Assembly (NCBI GenBank): GCA_030407005.1
Contig: JAUDYN010000014.1
Span: 362,635-426,634 of the forward strand
Direction: 5' to 3'
Source: Desarmillaria ectypa
Lineage: Eukaryota; Basidiomycota; Agaricomycetes; Agaricales; Physalacriaceae
Length of the DNA stretch: 64,000 bases
A program made the position numbers and the translations under genes. This document shows positions 20,170 to 32,362 of the stretch, piece after piece. Within the stretch, counting starts at the first letter, position 1, and each line of letters starts with the position of its first letter. The notes beneath the pieces were generated by a model that saw only the letters and a program-made list of their open reading frames with translations, did no database searches and was not told where the DNA came from.

Positions 20170-22312
20170 GGTTTTTCTGCGTGACGGAGCAGCATAACTC
20201 CTTCTTTATATAGATAGCATCCCATTCGAACTACGATAATGAGGTAAGCGAGATATCGTGCTAGACTTGTGCAATTCGGAATTCTGCTATCCAATCATTC
20301 CGCTGACAAATCGTATCTGCTGGGACCCGTACCATGAATCATCATTGATATGGCCAGATAATTGCTTCAATTTGACGGTAATGACGGAACAAGTTCGGAA
20401 CGAGTGTCGACAAAAACGCTTCGGCCGATTGGACGAGGACGCCGTTACGCAGGCCGCAAGTAGGCTGACGAAGTAACTTGACAGGTACAGAAAGACTCAG
20501 TAAAGGCCATGTAGTTAGGAAGCCCGCGAAATCACTCTTGCAGAAAAGAGGGAACTAAGTTAGCTGGTGGCACTGTAACCAGCGGAAGATGGTGGAAGGG
20601 CAGAACAAGTGTCGGCATTTCCCGGTTACTCACTAAGTCAGATATGAACGCGGCGCCGTCACGTGTCACTTCCGTCTTCAAAACTGGGTAGTAGGTACCC
20701 CACACAAACGTCTATCTCAGTGGAATTCCGTGTGAATGACGAATAAATTTACGTGTATATCCATATCCTTCTATTCTTTCTAGCTATAACCTTCCGAACC
20801 CGGTGAAACGACTTACAAGCCTGTATTGACATTGTCATGATGAATGAATTTGGAATGGAGACGCCTGCTGTAGTTTTGTGGTATTCAAAAGGTCTTCTTT
20901 TCTGAATTTACTTGGCATCGCAATGACAAATGCAAGCAAATAAAGCCAACATAGCGAGCAAGTCATCTTCACTCCTGACCTCTAATAATGTCATCCCAAA
21001 GGAAATTTGACGGAAATGGTTCGCGGAGCTGAAAATGTTTCCTTATATACCTTTCCTTCGTTTGGAAATCAGATTTTGGAGGGGAGAATTCAGTTTCTGA
21101 TCGGACGGAAACTGTATAAGGAAATGCTTTCAGTACCACTATGCATTTCCATCGTGCAGAAACTCAGGCATGATAGGAATACTTTCGTTGTTTTCCTAAT
21201 GACTCTTAACTAGACATAATGTCTTCGACGAAACTCGGAATGCAGCTTCGATCACATAGAGGGAAAGACGACACTCATCAACTGTACTTTGACTTATGTG
21301 GTGGCGTGATCAGGAGCTTTCTCTGCATTACTTGCTGATGACTACTTTACTTGCGCGTGGGTAGATGAACTGATAGCTCGTCGGTTCGTCATTGCCAGGT
21401 GCATGTGAAGCGGATGTATGTTTCACATTGTCCATGATGGCGTTGACGTGTTCTTGCGGGAGCTGCAAGTTCATAATGCGTTCGCTGCGTAATAAGATTT
21501 TGCGGAGAGAACATTCAATATTGAAGAGTTGATAGCTTCGATAGGCAGAGCGATGGTAACTGATCGGACACGCGGAAAGACGTAAATCATCTGTCGGCAC
21601 CCGGACCGATCTCTGCCGATGTCTGGCTGCACCAAAGTTGCACTGACCATCACAAGACCATCATCCCATATTCCTTTGCACTATGCATGCAGCTGAAACT
21701 CTCAATTGTTTTGGCACGGCGAAATACTTTTGACCCTCTCAAAAACGAACGCGATACTACAAGGGAGACAAATTTAACGCGTCGACTTGTGTCAGGATCC
21801 GATGTTCGAGCTTGCATCCCCGACACTTGGTGATATATTTCTTATATATTCTAGTACGAGTCTACGTCCCCAAAATTGTAGGTATCTGGGATCAGATTGA
21901 TAGGGAAGCAGGAGTTAACTGCGTAGTCGCGTGGAATATGAACATTCTACTACCCTCTAAGCTCTTGAAAAAGAACAGGCTGACCTGCGATATCCTACTG
22001 CTACACTACGAGTGGGAAATTCTCAGAGCTTATACCTCAGAGGCGTTAACATGAATAAAGACCCTGACGGTAAATATCCGGACGCATTCGTGTACAGATG
22101 GCATACAGATTTTGTGTGACCAAAACAGGACAAGGATTTACTACCGCATGAATAGCACGTTTGGCAGTTTTGCAGTAGACCCATGGTTTCGTCGTTCTTC
22201 TGATGTTCCTCGGTCCCAATTATGGCCGTCCGAGTCCGAGTCCGAGCTCAGTTGCGACCACTAAAAACCAGCTATTCAAAGGACAGACATCTAAATAAAC
22301 GGCTTGTTAGGC
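20170..22312. other. No gene recognised
   Basis: Small open frames only, such as 20258-20476 plus (72 codons), 21007-21213 plus (68) and 21600-21328 minus (90); none carries a motif I recognise. The region upstream of 22313 would hold the GH3 promoter, but no clear TATA element is seen. Confidence 0.4.
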
Positions 22313-25300
22313 ATGGAACGTCTGCGCCTTTTTGTCACTCTTGTATTCTCCTCTCTTGTAACCCTTGTTGTCACCCAGCAGCAAGTTTTTGCTTTTAAAG
22401 TCATCGACACTTCCTAACATGGCATTCCACAGGACCGGTCCAGGCACCTGCAACGTTAGTGGTTCGCCTTGTGTCATGCTCAGCGACGGTAAGTCCATTC
22501 TGAGGTGATTAGGACGACCTTTTATTAAACTTCGCATGCACCATAGAGTACCTGCCCTCGTCGTCGACATCCACGGCCGCTTCGACCAGTACTGCGACTA
22601 CAACAAGCATGTCTTCCGCTTCTATCCCTAAAGGTGTGTTCTGTGTAGGCATTTATATGATAAAATCTTGATGGAGTTCGGCGGCAGCTACCAATATGTC
22701 GCCAGAATGGTAAGTTTCCTACAAGAAGGTCGCCTTATTCGTTTATGGTTAAATCGCTTCTTTTATTAAGATTCCTGTTGTAGGCTGATGGATGAGTCAC
22801 AAAACTGACATTGGAGCAGAAGGTTGATTTGGCCACATGTGCATTCTTCAATCCGTAACTTTGCTCCCCAGATAACTGGAATACCTTTTTATAAGTGCTG
22901 GTTGGATGAATGGTGATTTATCTTATTACACTACAGTTTCTCGCTGTCAAACTGACAAAATAATGCTAGGAAACTGTGTTGGAAATACGCCAGCCATACC
23001 TAGTATTTCGTTCCCGGGTCTCTGTCTGGAAGGCTAGTGAAAAGGATGCCTTTGCATTCCAGTCTCTTATCAATCCACTACATATTCTCCTCTAGGCGTT
23101 CGTTTTGCCAACAAAGTTTCAGCTTTCCCGGCGTAAGTGTTGAAGATTTGCTGGTGGAAACAATCAATTAACGCACAGTAGTGCAATTAATGCAGCAGCC
23201 ACATTCAATCGTACTCTAATACGACAACGTAGTGTAGCAATAGGGCAAGGATTCCGTGGCAGAGGTATGCATGTTGCTTTAGGGCCTATGATGAACATTA
23301 TGCGTGCTACAGCCGCCGGCCGAAATTGGGAAGGGTACGTCTAGTGGCACAAAAAAAGTAGCATGAGTCCAGATGATAATCAATTGCTATTATTTAGATT
23401 CGGAGGTGATCCCTACCTATCTGGAGAGGGGGCGTACGAAACTGTCATGGGACTACAATCAACTGGTGTACAAGGTGATTAGATTCTAATTCTTTTCGCA
23501 AGCTTAGCTCATTGAATTGGAAGCCACTGAGAAGCATTTCATCAATGACGAGCAAGAACACTTCCGATATACAAGCTCCTCAGAAGCAGATGATAGGTAA
23601 AGCGTTGGTTCTTTTGTAGCGATAATACTGACTGCTACACTAGGACTATACGACCTGATCTCTATCTCTGTGGAGATATAATTACTGGACATTATGAAGC
23701 AACACGAGATATACGTTCACCCTATGCGAGCCCTCCTGTAAAGTCACACCAAAATGCCGAATAGTTTCATTCAAGTTTCCCCGTTCTGTGTAAGCGAACG
23801 TTGCCTCAGTCATGTGCAGCTATAGTTGAGTCCATGCAATTACTGTCAAGTTTTCTGACCGCTCTTGCTTCTAGATCTCGGTGAGTAAATTTCACCATTA
23901 ATTAGCTATGTACTGACGCTTCCCAGTTAATGGGAGATTTGCCTGCCAAAACGACAAGACATTGAATGGTATGTTGAAAACAAAGTTAGGTTTCCCGGGC
24001 TGTAAGTTCTGCAATATTAGTGGCCCTTTGTTGCTATTTCGAATCGCTAATAAATCTTCAGACGTCATGTTAGGTACTTCGTTATCTTACAAGACGTTTT
24101 AAGTCCTAATCACTATCCAACGATGTCCTAGACTGGCAAGCGAAACTTTCTACGGGGTCGATTAATCTCGGACTGGATGTGAGTCCTATCTTTGTATGGT
24201 TTGATTCTGGACTTAAGTCTTTGCTCTCGAGATGACCATGCCTGGCAATACCCCCTCTGACTCAGAGATATCGTGAGTTTCTAAAGCGTTTCTCTGTAAT
24301 GTTGGTGAATCCAAAGCATAATGTCAAGGTATTTTTGACCTGCACTGGTAAGCGCGGTAAACCAAGTCACTGTGCCGGAAACTCGGGTTGACGTATGTAT
24401 TACTACTTTCTTCACTCTTGGTTTCACGACTCTGTGGAATATAAGGATATGGAAACGCGCATTCTAGCTGCATGGTAGATATTCTTATCCTACGTTTAAC
24501 ATAAAACTTAAAAATTTTCACCAGGTACCTTCTTGGACAATATTCTGGATATCCAGATGTCAACTTCGACGCTTGGGATATTAACGCTCCAGTCAATACC
24601 CATGTCGACGTCCAGAGCGACCACAAGAAGTTGAAAACATTACTCATACCTGGAAGTATTATGGCTGACGCATGGACAGTCTCATTCGTGCGATTGGTCA
24701 AGCTTCGACCGTTTTACTCAAGAATTCGCAGAGAGCACTTCCATTGGGTGCTCCTCGTACTTTAGCAATCATGGGAAGCGGCGCTCGCAATAGTACACTG
24801 GGACCTAATGGGTGAGCATACATACTATGTTTATAGCTAATTGAATGATGACTGACAGTGCATAGATACACGGATCGCTTAGGAAACTATGGAGTGTTAG
24901 CGATGGGTAGGCATTTCACTAGTCTGTATTACTATGGTTTTGGTATTCAAGGGCCGATCATCAATAGGATGGGGAAGTGGTACCACAGAATTTCCATATC
25001 TCGTAGCTGTGAGTGTCCACTTCCTACTTTCCCATCTGACACTCATGCGGTGGACGATTCATACGCAGCCATTGGATGCACTCACTGCGAAGGCTTCTGC
25101 TGATGGAACGAAGGCATCCCCCTCAACGAGCGACACTGATCTCGACGCAGCAGCCAATGCGGCAGCTGGAAAGGACGTTGTTATTGTATTCATAACTGGT
25201 GAGTCACTGATACGGAAGATGTTGATGAGGACTTGAACATATAACTGAAACTCTTTAATTAATCAGCCGATTCTGGAGAGGGGTCCGACCCAGTGGAAGG

Positions 25301-26470
25301 TCAGCAACAGACGTATTGGTGCGTTTCCAGCGCACTGACCTATCCTAAAGGGCATTTTGGGGACCGAAATGATCTTCTTGCTTGGCATGGCGGAGTAAGT
25401 GGCTGGTTGTGTCGTGGTACCTCGTATTTGCCACTCGAAAAATATCACAGGATGCACTGGTGCAAAAGATAGTAAGCGTCAATCCCAACACTATAGTGGC
25501 AGTAAACAGCGTTGGTCCTATGACGATGGAAGATTGGATCGACAACGAGAATGGTGGGCAGTTCTTCCCTACAGCGATTTCATTGAAGTCGGTCTAACAT
25601 CGCGCATTCTCTAGTGACCGCAGTGGTAAGCTCTGCTATTTCTCATTCGTACGAAGACTAAAAAAGTAAAGGTCTGGAGCGGACTCACTGGGCAAGAGGC
25701 TGTCAATGCTGTAACTGATGTTCTTTACGGTGTCTATAACCCCAGGTTCATCGTATTTCGCTGCTCAACCGAAATATATGGTTATATTGCCTTTACTGGT
25801 CGTCTTCCATATACGATTGCCCGTAGTGCCAGCGACTACCCGGCAGCGGTTATCTATAGTAACAGTTCCTTAATCCTTGATATCCCATACAAGGAAGGTC
25901 TCTTTATTGATTATCGCCACTTCGATGCGCAAGAAATAAAACCTCGGTTTGAGTTCGGTTTTTGGCTGTCGTACACCACGTTTGAATACTCTCATCTATC
26001 CGTGTCCGGATCCACTGCGGGGAATATCCCTACTGGGGCCGGATCCTCTATTCATCCTTCGTAAGTTTTTCTTTACTTATTTATCTTTCAGACACTTTTT
26101 CAAGGCGTAAAGACTACACGAATCCGTGGCAAAGGTCATATTCACTCTCAAAAATGCTGGTAAAGTCGCGGGACATGAGGTATGAGTTCGATTACAGACT
26201 CGCATAGGCTCAACATAATTGTTTCAGATCCCTCAATTGTACATTTCGCTACCTCCCTCTGAGAATTCTCCACCGCAGGGTTTGAAAGGGTTTGACAGCA
26301 TTTATCTTGAACCTGGAGAAAGCACGAGAGTTACGATAGAACTTTCGAGATACTCATTTGTCATCTGGGATGTGAAAGCCCAAAAATGGAGTATCCCATC
26401 TGGAACCTCAAAGATATCTGTAGGAAGTAGTAGTAGGAATATTCGACTGACTGGTACTTTGGCGTTGTAG
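22313..26470 (+). pseudogene. Secreted GH3 beta-glucosidase, nearly intact, probable nonsense codon
   Basis: Family GH3 hydrolyses cello-oligosaccharides and other beta-glucosides outside the cell. A signal peptide (MERLRLFVTLVFSSLVTLVV) is followed by a Ser/Thr-rich linker (about 22562-22632). Then: CVGNTPAIPSISFPGLCLE, VRFANKVSAFPA, GRNWEGFGGDPYLSGEGAYE, KHFINDEQEHFRYTSSS, SVMCSY, a LGFPGYVMLDW tract with the nucleophile Asp (LDW where SDW is usual), SGYPDVNFDAWDINAPVNTH, VIVFITADSGEG, VNSVGPMTMEDWID, GRLPYTIARSASDYP, and a fibronectin III-like end (GLKGFDSIYLEPGESTRVTI) to TAG at 26468-26470. With the best splice choice, TAA at 23791-23793 falls inside the otherwise conserved SV.ANVASVM segment. 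Two introns need weak GTTGA donors. If those are spliced and the TAA is bypassed, the gene would be whole; otherwise it is a recent pseudogene. Confidence 0.85.
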
Positions 26471-26610
26471 TTTAAGCATGGAGCAATGATATGATGACGT
26501 CATGTATACTTGTTCTGATCGAGACATTCCGACCAATAGCTTTTACTTGGAGCCTTGACCGACACATTTTAGTGTTAATGATTTCTTCTAGTCACCCCCG
26601 TGCTCACAAA

Positions 26611-27000
26611 ATGGCTACTGTCCATCATTCTCCCAACCCACCCATCGTGTACTCTTTCCCATCCGTCGACAAACTCATCGGCTCGTTCGCAGAGCTCATC
26701 ATCGAGGCTCAGAGGGAATTCATTGATAGGAAGGGGAAATTTACCATCACTTTGTCCGGTAGATCCCCACCAAATGGATTGAAGGGGTTAATTGGAAATT
26801 CAGGATTAAATGGGATAAAGGGTCAATCTGCCTAGGCTTATCACGCATACGTATATGTAGGTGACCCTACATTATGCAGGTAATCGACGACTCACTTTAT
26901 GCTCCTTTCCCCCATAGTCCTGATAACCTTCAGACACTCACGAATGTCCTATGCTACGTCGACTCGGGCAGTATCCATCCCAGCACCGGTTCATGGTGAG
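26611..27000 (+). pseudogene. 6-phosphogluconolactonase N-terminal fragment, frameshifted
   Basis: The enzyme hydrolyses 6-phosphogluconolactone in the oxidative pentose phosphate pathway. MATVHHSPNPPIVYSFPSVD, then IIEAQREFIDRKGKFTITLS, GRSPPNGLKGLIGNS match the start of the SOL/6PGL family (usual SGGSLP reads SGRSPP). A one-base shift near 26800 separates this from IKWDKGSIC, and the ATG frame ends at 26833-26835. A further piece (FPHSPDNLQTLT, then AVSIPAPVH in another frame, 26908-26997) fits the next exon. The substrate-binding GxGxDGH region is not found downstream. A broken, 3'-truncated extra copy. Confidence 0.75.
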
Positions 27001-28682
27001 CATCCTTGCTATTGTCGTCTCGCCGTCTTTAATCCTTAATATGTCCAGATGTAGATATGGTCTGTTCCAGGGCAAACCACCACTTCCCTCCCGATTCGCA
27101 CCTAGGGTCAGACGAAGACTGGAGCGCCTCATTAGATACAGATTCGGAAACGCCCATGGAAATAATTGACAAGAACCGCAAGTACTTTAAGCCAGTGCAC
27201 AAGGACCAGAGAAGAAGGATGTACTTCCAGGTAGGCAGACTCGGCGACCTTCGAATTGGTACCAGACTGATGAGATTGTGACAGTCATTTGTTGTGGATG
27301 TTTAGTCTCCTTTTTTCAGTGCTCTCCTTTACGTATAACAGTATATACATATAATATTGGTTCTCCGTGGTGTGGTATATTTGGCACAGATTTTCAGGAA
27401 CGAGGTACGTGATTTCGGCTGCGGGAGCTTTTAATTGGAGTTCTCGGCTATGGCCTCCCTGAAATCCTTCGCATGGGACCGTTGCATCCATTTCAATGCA
27501 TCCTATCCTTCTAATACATCTAATACATTGGAAACACTTTCTGCAGTTCAGAATCGTCATGTTAGCTGGCCGTTTGGCCCCGCCTTTTTTTTTTCATTCA
27601 TTCGAGGCCAGGGAGTTCATGACGCCAGTACCGGACCCCGAGTACATGACAATCTACCTGGAATAATCAGCAGCTGCCATTAAGAAGAGAGTACAGTCAC
27701 CAAAACTTTTTTCATTCCTTACTGTCATGTAGCCAGGTGAGGATTCGCTTCGTACTCATGCTCACTCAGCAATTAATGATGACTCGTCGATAAAGAAATT
27801 GATGAGATTGTCAGCCCTGGAGTCGAAGAGAGTCGATTCAATGAATTTGGTATGTAAGACCGTTGTAGAAATGTGTGACGTGGCTGATAAGTGGAAGACA
27901 TCAATATTAGCGCGGGGATGAGCATGCCGGAATTTCAGATACCCAAGGCAGGGACGAAAGAGATATTACTGGTTTGTGTCACTTTTGCGATGATGTTTGT
28001 TGTTCCCATTGCTCTTGCCATAGAGTGGTTGAGATGATTTTATTGAAACCCATAATATAGCGGGCACTTGAGCACAAGTATGATGAATGAAGTTGTTATT
28101 GAATGTACCGAATTTCAGTCATATTTAAATAAAACTGCGTAGTCCATAGCACAGCTAAGTATTATAGGAACATGATTATCTAAGGAATAATGACCATAGG
28201 AGTAAACGGCGCTGTACTCAAGAGTACGAGCAAGCAAAATATGGGTTGAGCCTAGTTACTATAATGGGATACTAATAAATCAATCCGTCAAGTCGGCTTC
28301 GCGCCGACTTCCAGCTTGTATTCCAACAGATTTCGCTTGCGACACTACATTGGTCTATTTCTCGTTGCGATACACCATTATCATATTTATAGAAAATAAA
28401 CGATGCGGAACACTGACCTTACTGTAAATCACTCAATAATTTCTAATTGCTCAACATGATTGAGACAAACAGATTCTGTAGTGGATGCACTAGGTTCTAA
28501 CACCAGACTTGACTTACAGGGATCGTCCCGATGGGCCGAACAGATCTTGTTCCACAGTGCCCATGACTATTGCAAAAGTTATATTTCCACTTTCTACTTC
28601 TAAAAAGGCGGCCTCCGTATATCTTTCTGCTGCTTGTCAAAAAAAAATTTCCTCCAATCCTGAGTGGAGCGGGGTCTTTTGA
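27001..28682. other. No gene recognised; contains a perfect 8-bp hairpin
   Basis: Short open frames only, for example 27057-27281 plus (74 codons), possibly an exon of unknown kind. At 28290-28310 an exact hairpin has arms AAGTCGGC and GCCGACTT with a five-base loop TTCGC. The stretch from 28570 to 28687 weakly matches 10080-10142, so the repeated unit begins here. Confidence 0.4.
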
Positions 28683-28687
28683 GTATG

Positions 28688-28891
28688 TGTTGGGATTTGC
28701 AACTTCAAGCTTGTGCCGGATTTCCGAACCTTCGGTACCATCAATTTGGCATGATACTAGGATATAATTAGGTACTTTAGTAGAAAATTCTAGATACATC
28801 CTGTAGTATTTAAGGAGCTCGTCTCAAGCTTTAGCAGCTAACAATTCAGTATTCTCTACCCAGAAAGCCTCCCGCTGCAATAGTTACAACA
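28688..28891 (+). mobile_element. Solo LTR of the nested Copia-type family
   Basis: 204 bp starting TGTTGGGATTTGCAACTTC and ending ATAGTTACAACA, clearly the same family as the LTRs at 6827 and 8184. It is flanked on both sides by GTATG (28683-28687 and 28892-28896), a perfect 5-bp target-site duplication, and there is no internal sequence. The related unit at 10140 has the empty site (TTTGAATATGAAATAGGG). Unlike the copies in the CpG-poor block it still has several CpGs. Confidence 0.92.
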
Positions 28892-30532
28892 GTATGAAAT
28901 AGGGAGGGCCCATATTTGGTATTCAGAGGGCCAAGTCAAGTCTCACGGTAGCTCTGGTATGTGAAACAGCTGCTATTTCTGCATCTTGTTCACAGAAGGA
29001 AGAGCCAACTTGTCAATGTTTTGTCTATTTCACCCTCTCCCTGTTTGCTACTGATATCAACCAGGATAGTTCTAAGCCGCTATTGACACGGTCAGCAGAT
29101 CTGAAGTTTATTACTAGGGTATGCAAGACCGACTACGCAAGTATCGCAAACAATTATTTGCCAGAACGGTACTCGTGTTCCGCTGTTGGCTGGAATCTTA
29201 TGGCGTACGTTGTGGTAGTACGAGTTGCCGCACTCGTAGACTCGGCGTCTCGGGCTGGCTGACTCCATACTTCCTTTTTCGGTTTGCTACGTGTCTTTCT
29301 TCTCTTCTACCATATCTTCCACTTTGACTTCGTTTCCTATCTATAGACTCATAAATCCTGTAAGCGCGACGCCGCATAGCTCTACCACCGACGAGCATGC
29401 TTTCTGACAACCTGTGCCTTTGGACAATGACGCACAAGATCATGATACCAATATCGAGGCAGCTCACCTCGCCGACAATTGAGCTACCTTGAGCACTGGT
29501 GGAAGGATGCGTATTGGTGGTATGGGCATTATGAATATACCGGTTTGTTAACATCTTCTAAATTCATTGATTTCTTTCTCTTGTTTGTTCCATCACTGTT
29601 CCCTAACCTACCCCATCCGACGCAAAGACCAGCGCCAACGGCGGACGACACCTCCTCGGAATGCGCCGGGGATTGAGAAACGACGGCTTGTGCCACCGTT
29701 CGTACGCTGAGTGGGGCAGCGAGCTCTCCCTATGCCGTATTTGTGCGTATCCCGGTTGGTTTAGTCTCGCTCAAGGTTGAGGTAACTGAGCTAGGACTTT
29801 TCTTTTATTTTGATGACTTTCATTGTGGAATATATCTATATACATGAAGTTACTGTCTACAGGCTCTGCTGACGCAAGAGAACGTGTGCGGCTACACCTC
29901 TTTCACGTTTGTATCCGATAGATATTGAAATTTGATTTTACCTTCTTCTTGCTGTCCTACCACGAGCACTGAGCCATCGAGCGAGCCCCCGAGCCTTCAG
30001 AATAGAGCCCAGTAAGTGGCCTCTTCGTTTTATTTATTGATTTAGTATCTAGATACATTTCGTATTGACGAACACCGTTCCCTTCCACACCCAGCTGAAC
30101 CGCAAGCAACTCACGACCTCGTGTAACCGTCTACGTCCGCTTCTACGTATACTGCGACAACATAGGCAAATATTCGACCTGTCCTTGGCTTATACGAGTA
30201 CGGAGACTCTACCTGTATGTACCCTTCGACACGATGTGCGCTCTATGCTATACATTACCCTCTGGAGTCTGTAAACGATTAGATCTCTATACATTTTACT
30301 ACTGATTCACTTCAACTTCAAATGCGTAGACCATGGCCAATCCTGTCCTTTGCCTTCCTCGGTCATCAATTCGACCGTGTCAGAATGCTTGCATCTGGGG
30401 CGAAATTTTCTGTGAAAACAACCGAGGGTCGTGTGGACGGGAATGGTATGTCTTTGATCATCGCTGACTAACCTGCAGACAGTCCTTCTCGACTCCTTCT
30501 CACCGAAGAAAAGCCAACGCAGCGCATAACCG
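28892..30532 (+). repeat. Subtelomeric repeated unit, long copy
   Basis: Direct repeat of the unit at 10140-10697. The match covers 28892-29125 and 30165-30532; the 1.05 kb between is absent from the short copy. The long copy contains the upstream exons of the hypothetical gene at 30065, so the short copy probably lost them by deletion. Confidence 0.75.
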
Positions 30533-30669
30533 TAACCCCCCCGTTAAGCCGATACCTCAAACACGTCTCGGCCATTGAAACGACTGAAGTTCCTACGTCA
30601 TCTCGTATGCTAGATGGACTTGACGTTACTGTGGCGGTGAACGTTTCTGATCCCAGGCACATTCAATAA
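30065..30669 (+). CDS. Hypothetical spliced gene in the repeated unit
   Basis: I do not recognise the family. One model starts at ATG 30065 (the MTNTVPFHTQ frame), splices at GTATGT after about 30219 to an acceptor at TGCGTAG before 30332, and has a second intron starting GTATGTCTTTG (30447) with a GCTGACTAAC branch-like motif before an AG near 30480. The last exon reads SRLLLTEEKPTQRITVTPPL and ends NVSDPRHIQ, stop at 30667-30669. An alternative start at 30324 (MRRPWPILSFAFLGHQ) is in the same final frame. The related copy at 10395-10697 conserves the same introns but is frameshifted. Function unknown; could itself be non-coding repeat DNA. Confidence 0.4.
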
Positions 30670-30832
30670 GTCAAATATACTACCGGCATTTTTATCACGT
30701 TCACTGGCATATATCGCGACCACTAACGTTCGATGTCTATCTCATTCCCAGTCTCTTCAAAAAAGTACGCGTCTTTGACTCTCAAGATTCCATTTTGCTC
30801 ATCATAATACTATCTAAATCAGATTCAGGATT

Positions 30833-32362
30833 ATGCCGTTCTTCACCACTTTTCGAAGCCGCCATCATTTCCAAAAGACCAGAAACATTCACGAAGATGT
30901 GGATTTCTATCCCACAGATACCATTATCCAACTCCTTCGCTCTGGATGATCCTCCTTTGACTCTGACAACATCTCATTGTCCACAATTCATCAGGATGTT
31001 CACAGATTGAAGAACGGTATCTTAGCCTTCAACTTCGAACTCAGGCATCTCCAAAAGCAGAGGAGCTGGATTTATCTTCGAATTCAAACGTATCGGTCAG
31101 TTTTAGCTCAGAGATGGCGGATATAGCGTCTACCTGTAGACATCTTCCTAGTATACATCTTCCAGCCCGTTGACACTGGCGACACAAATTCAATGCCATA
31201 GGTCCTAGGTAGCGTCTGCTACTTATAGAGGTCGGCATATTTCTCCTTCCCAATGCTGTGGTCCAGAATAGTTATCAACACTCGAGACATCATAGAGTTA
31301 CGTTCGCAGTCCATGTCCATGGTCCGTATGTTCCTAGACCGATCCCAACGATATCCCCTTATAATCGTGGTATTTTACGATAATCAGTATTCTTCGATTT
31401 ATCTAATCATATTATCCATACCAGTCTCCTTCTCTGTGGTAGAAGTCTACATACCGTGCCTTACATATCACATGTTCAATCGTTTATGCCCCTTTCCCAT
31501 GTTATGGAAAGCTAAGGTCACCTTGGATCACGGACCCGTACCTGTGGGAATAAAAGATATCCTTGGTCGTTCCCCACAGCTCCATGATGTTTCGTTGAGA
31601 GGGTTTCAGTTGTCGTATCAAAATTTGCTTTTTAGCAAGCTAACCTCACTGGAAGACACAATCCAGACCGCAGAAAATCTTTTCGACATTCTTCCCGAAG
31701 CCGAATGCTTGGAAGCACTAACCATCTCACTCGTTTTTTCCATTAAACTCCTATCTATCAGCTGTGGTTCAAACCCGCTTACTGTTCCCAATGTCTGCCG
31801 TTCACACTTTCGATCCGGACCAGTGAAGGAGATTACTGATAGCTTACTTCTCCGTAATCCACAACATCTCACACCCGGCTGTCATTCCAGTGCTCGGCCC
31901 TTTTCTTCTTCAGATATTCACAGTGTCGCAAATTTAGTTCAACGGTTCCAGTGTCTGCTCCGTTCACTATCGTTGAATTTCACCGTTTATCTTCACTCCA
32001 TCGGGGGGATATCTTCTAACCTGATGCGACTAAGCATCGCGATGGAGAGCTGGGCATCGTGCGAAACATTCAGAGTGAGAAAGGAAGGAGACAATTTCGT
32101 CCCAAAGCTAGTCGATTGTGTTGTGTATCACTGACGTGATATGGAAATGCGGGGGACAGTCCTTAACTCACGAACCGCTTGCCTGTGATAGAGTCACGAT
32201 GGAATGTACCACGGAGATGGTAAGTTATGCAGTTGCAGCGCGTAGGGATACATGCAAAATACGGATGGTGAGACCTTTACTATTCTTCGTCGGACGTTAC
32301 GGGAGTATGTAGACGAAGGGCTCGATGTGGCTATTTTTGAAGAAGCATCTACTGCACATTAA
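30833..32362 (+). pseudogene. F-box protein (coiled-coil F-box, LRR-like), four in-frame stops
   Basis: These proteins act as substrate adaptors of SCF ubiquitin ligases, and Agaricomycetes have large families of them. From ATG 30833 (MPFFTTFRSR) one frame runs to 32134 with long uninterrupted stretches. A heptad-like region (LSTIHQDVHRLKNGILAFNF, ELRHLQKQR) is followed by RLPVDIFLVYIFQPVD (F-box), VLGSVCYL, then SFPMLWSRIVIN, and an LRR-like C-terminal half. The usual tail (RTLREYVDEGLDVAIFEEA) lies in another frame ending at 32362. Stops in the main frame: TGA 30947-30949, TAG 31124-31126, and TAG 31199-31201 and 31226-31228, where PWVLG and LWRS are expected (Trp to stop). All fit single transitions, except possibly 31124. 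Not functional. Confidence 0.82.

Noticed and set aside
23791..23811. GTAAGC...CTCAG around the GH3 stop as an intron that would remove it
   Set aside because: It would be about 21 nt long, too short for a spliceosomal intron in this gene set.
31618..31872. Minus-strand 84-codon frame over the F-box pseudogene
   Set aside because: Shadow of the plus-strand coding sequence.
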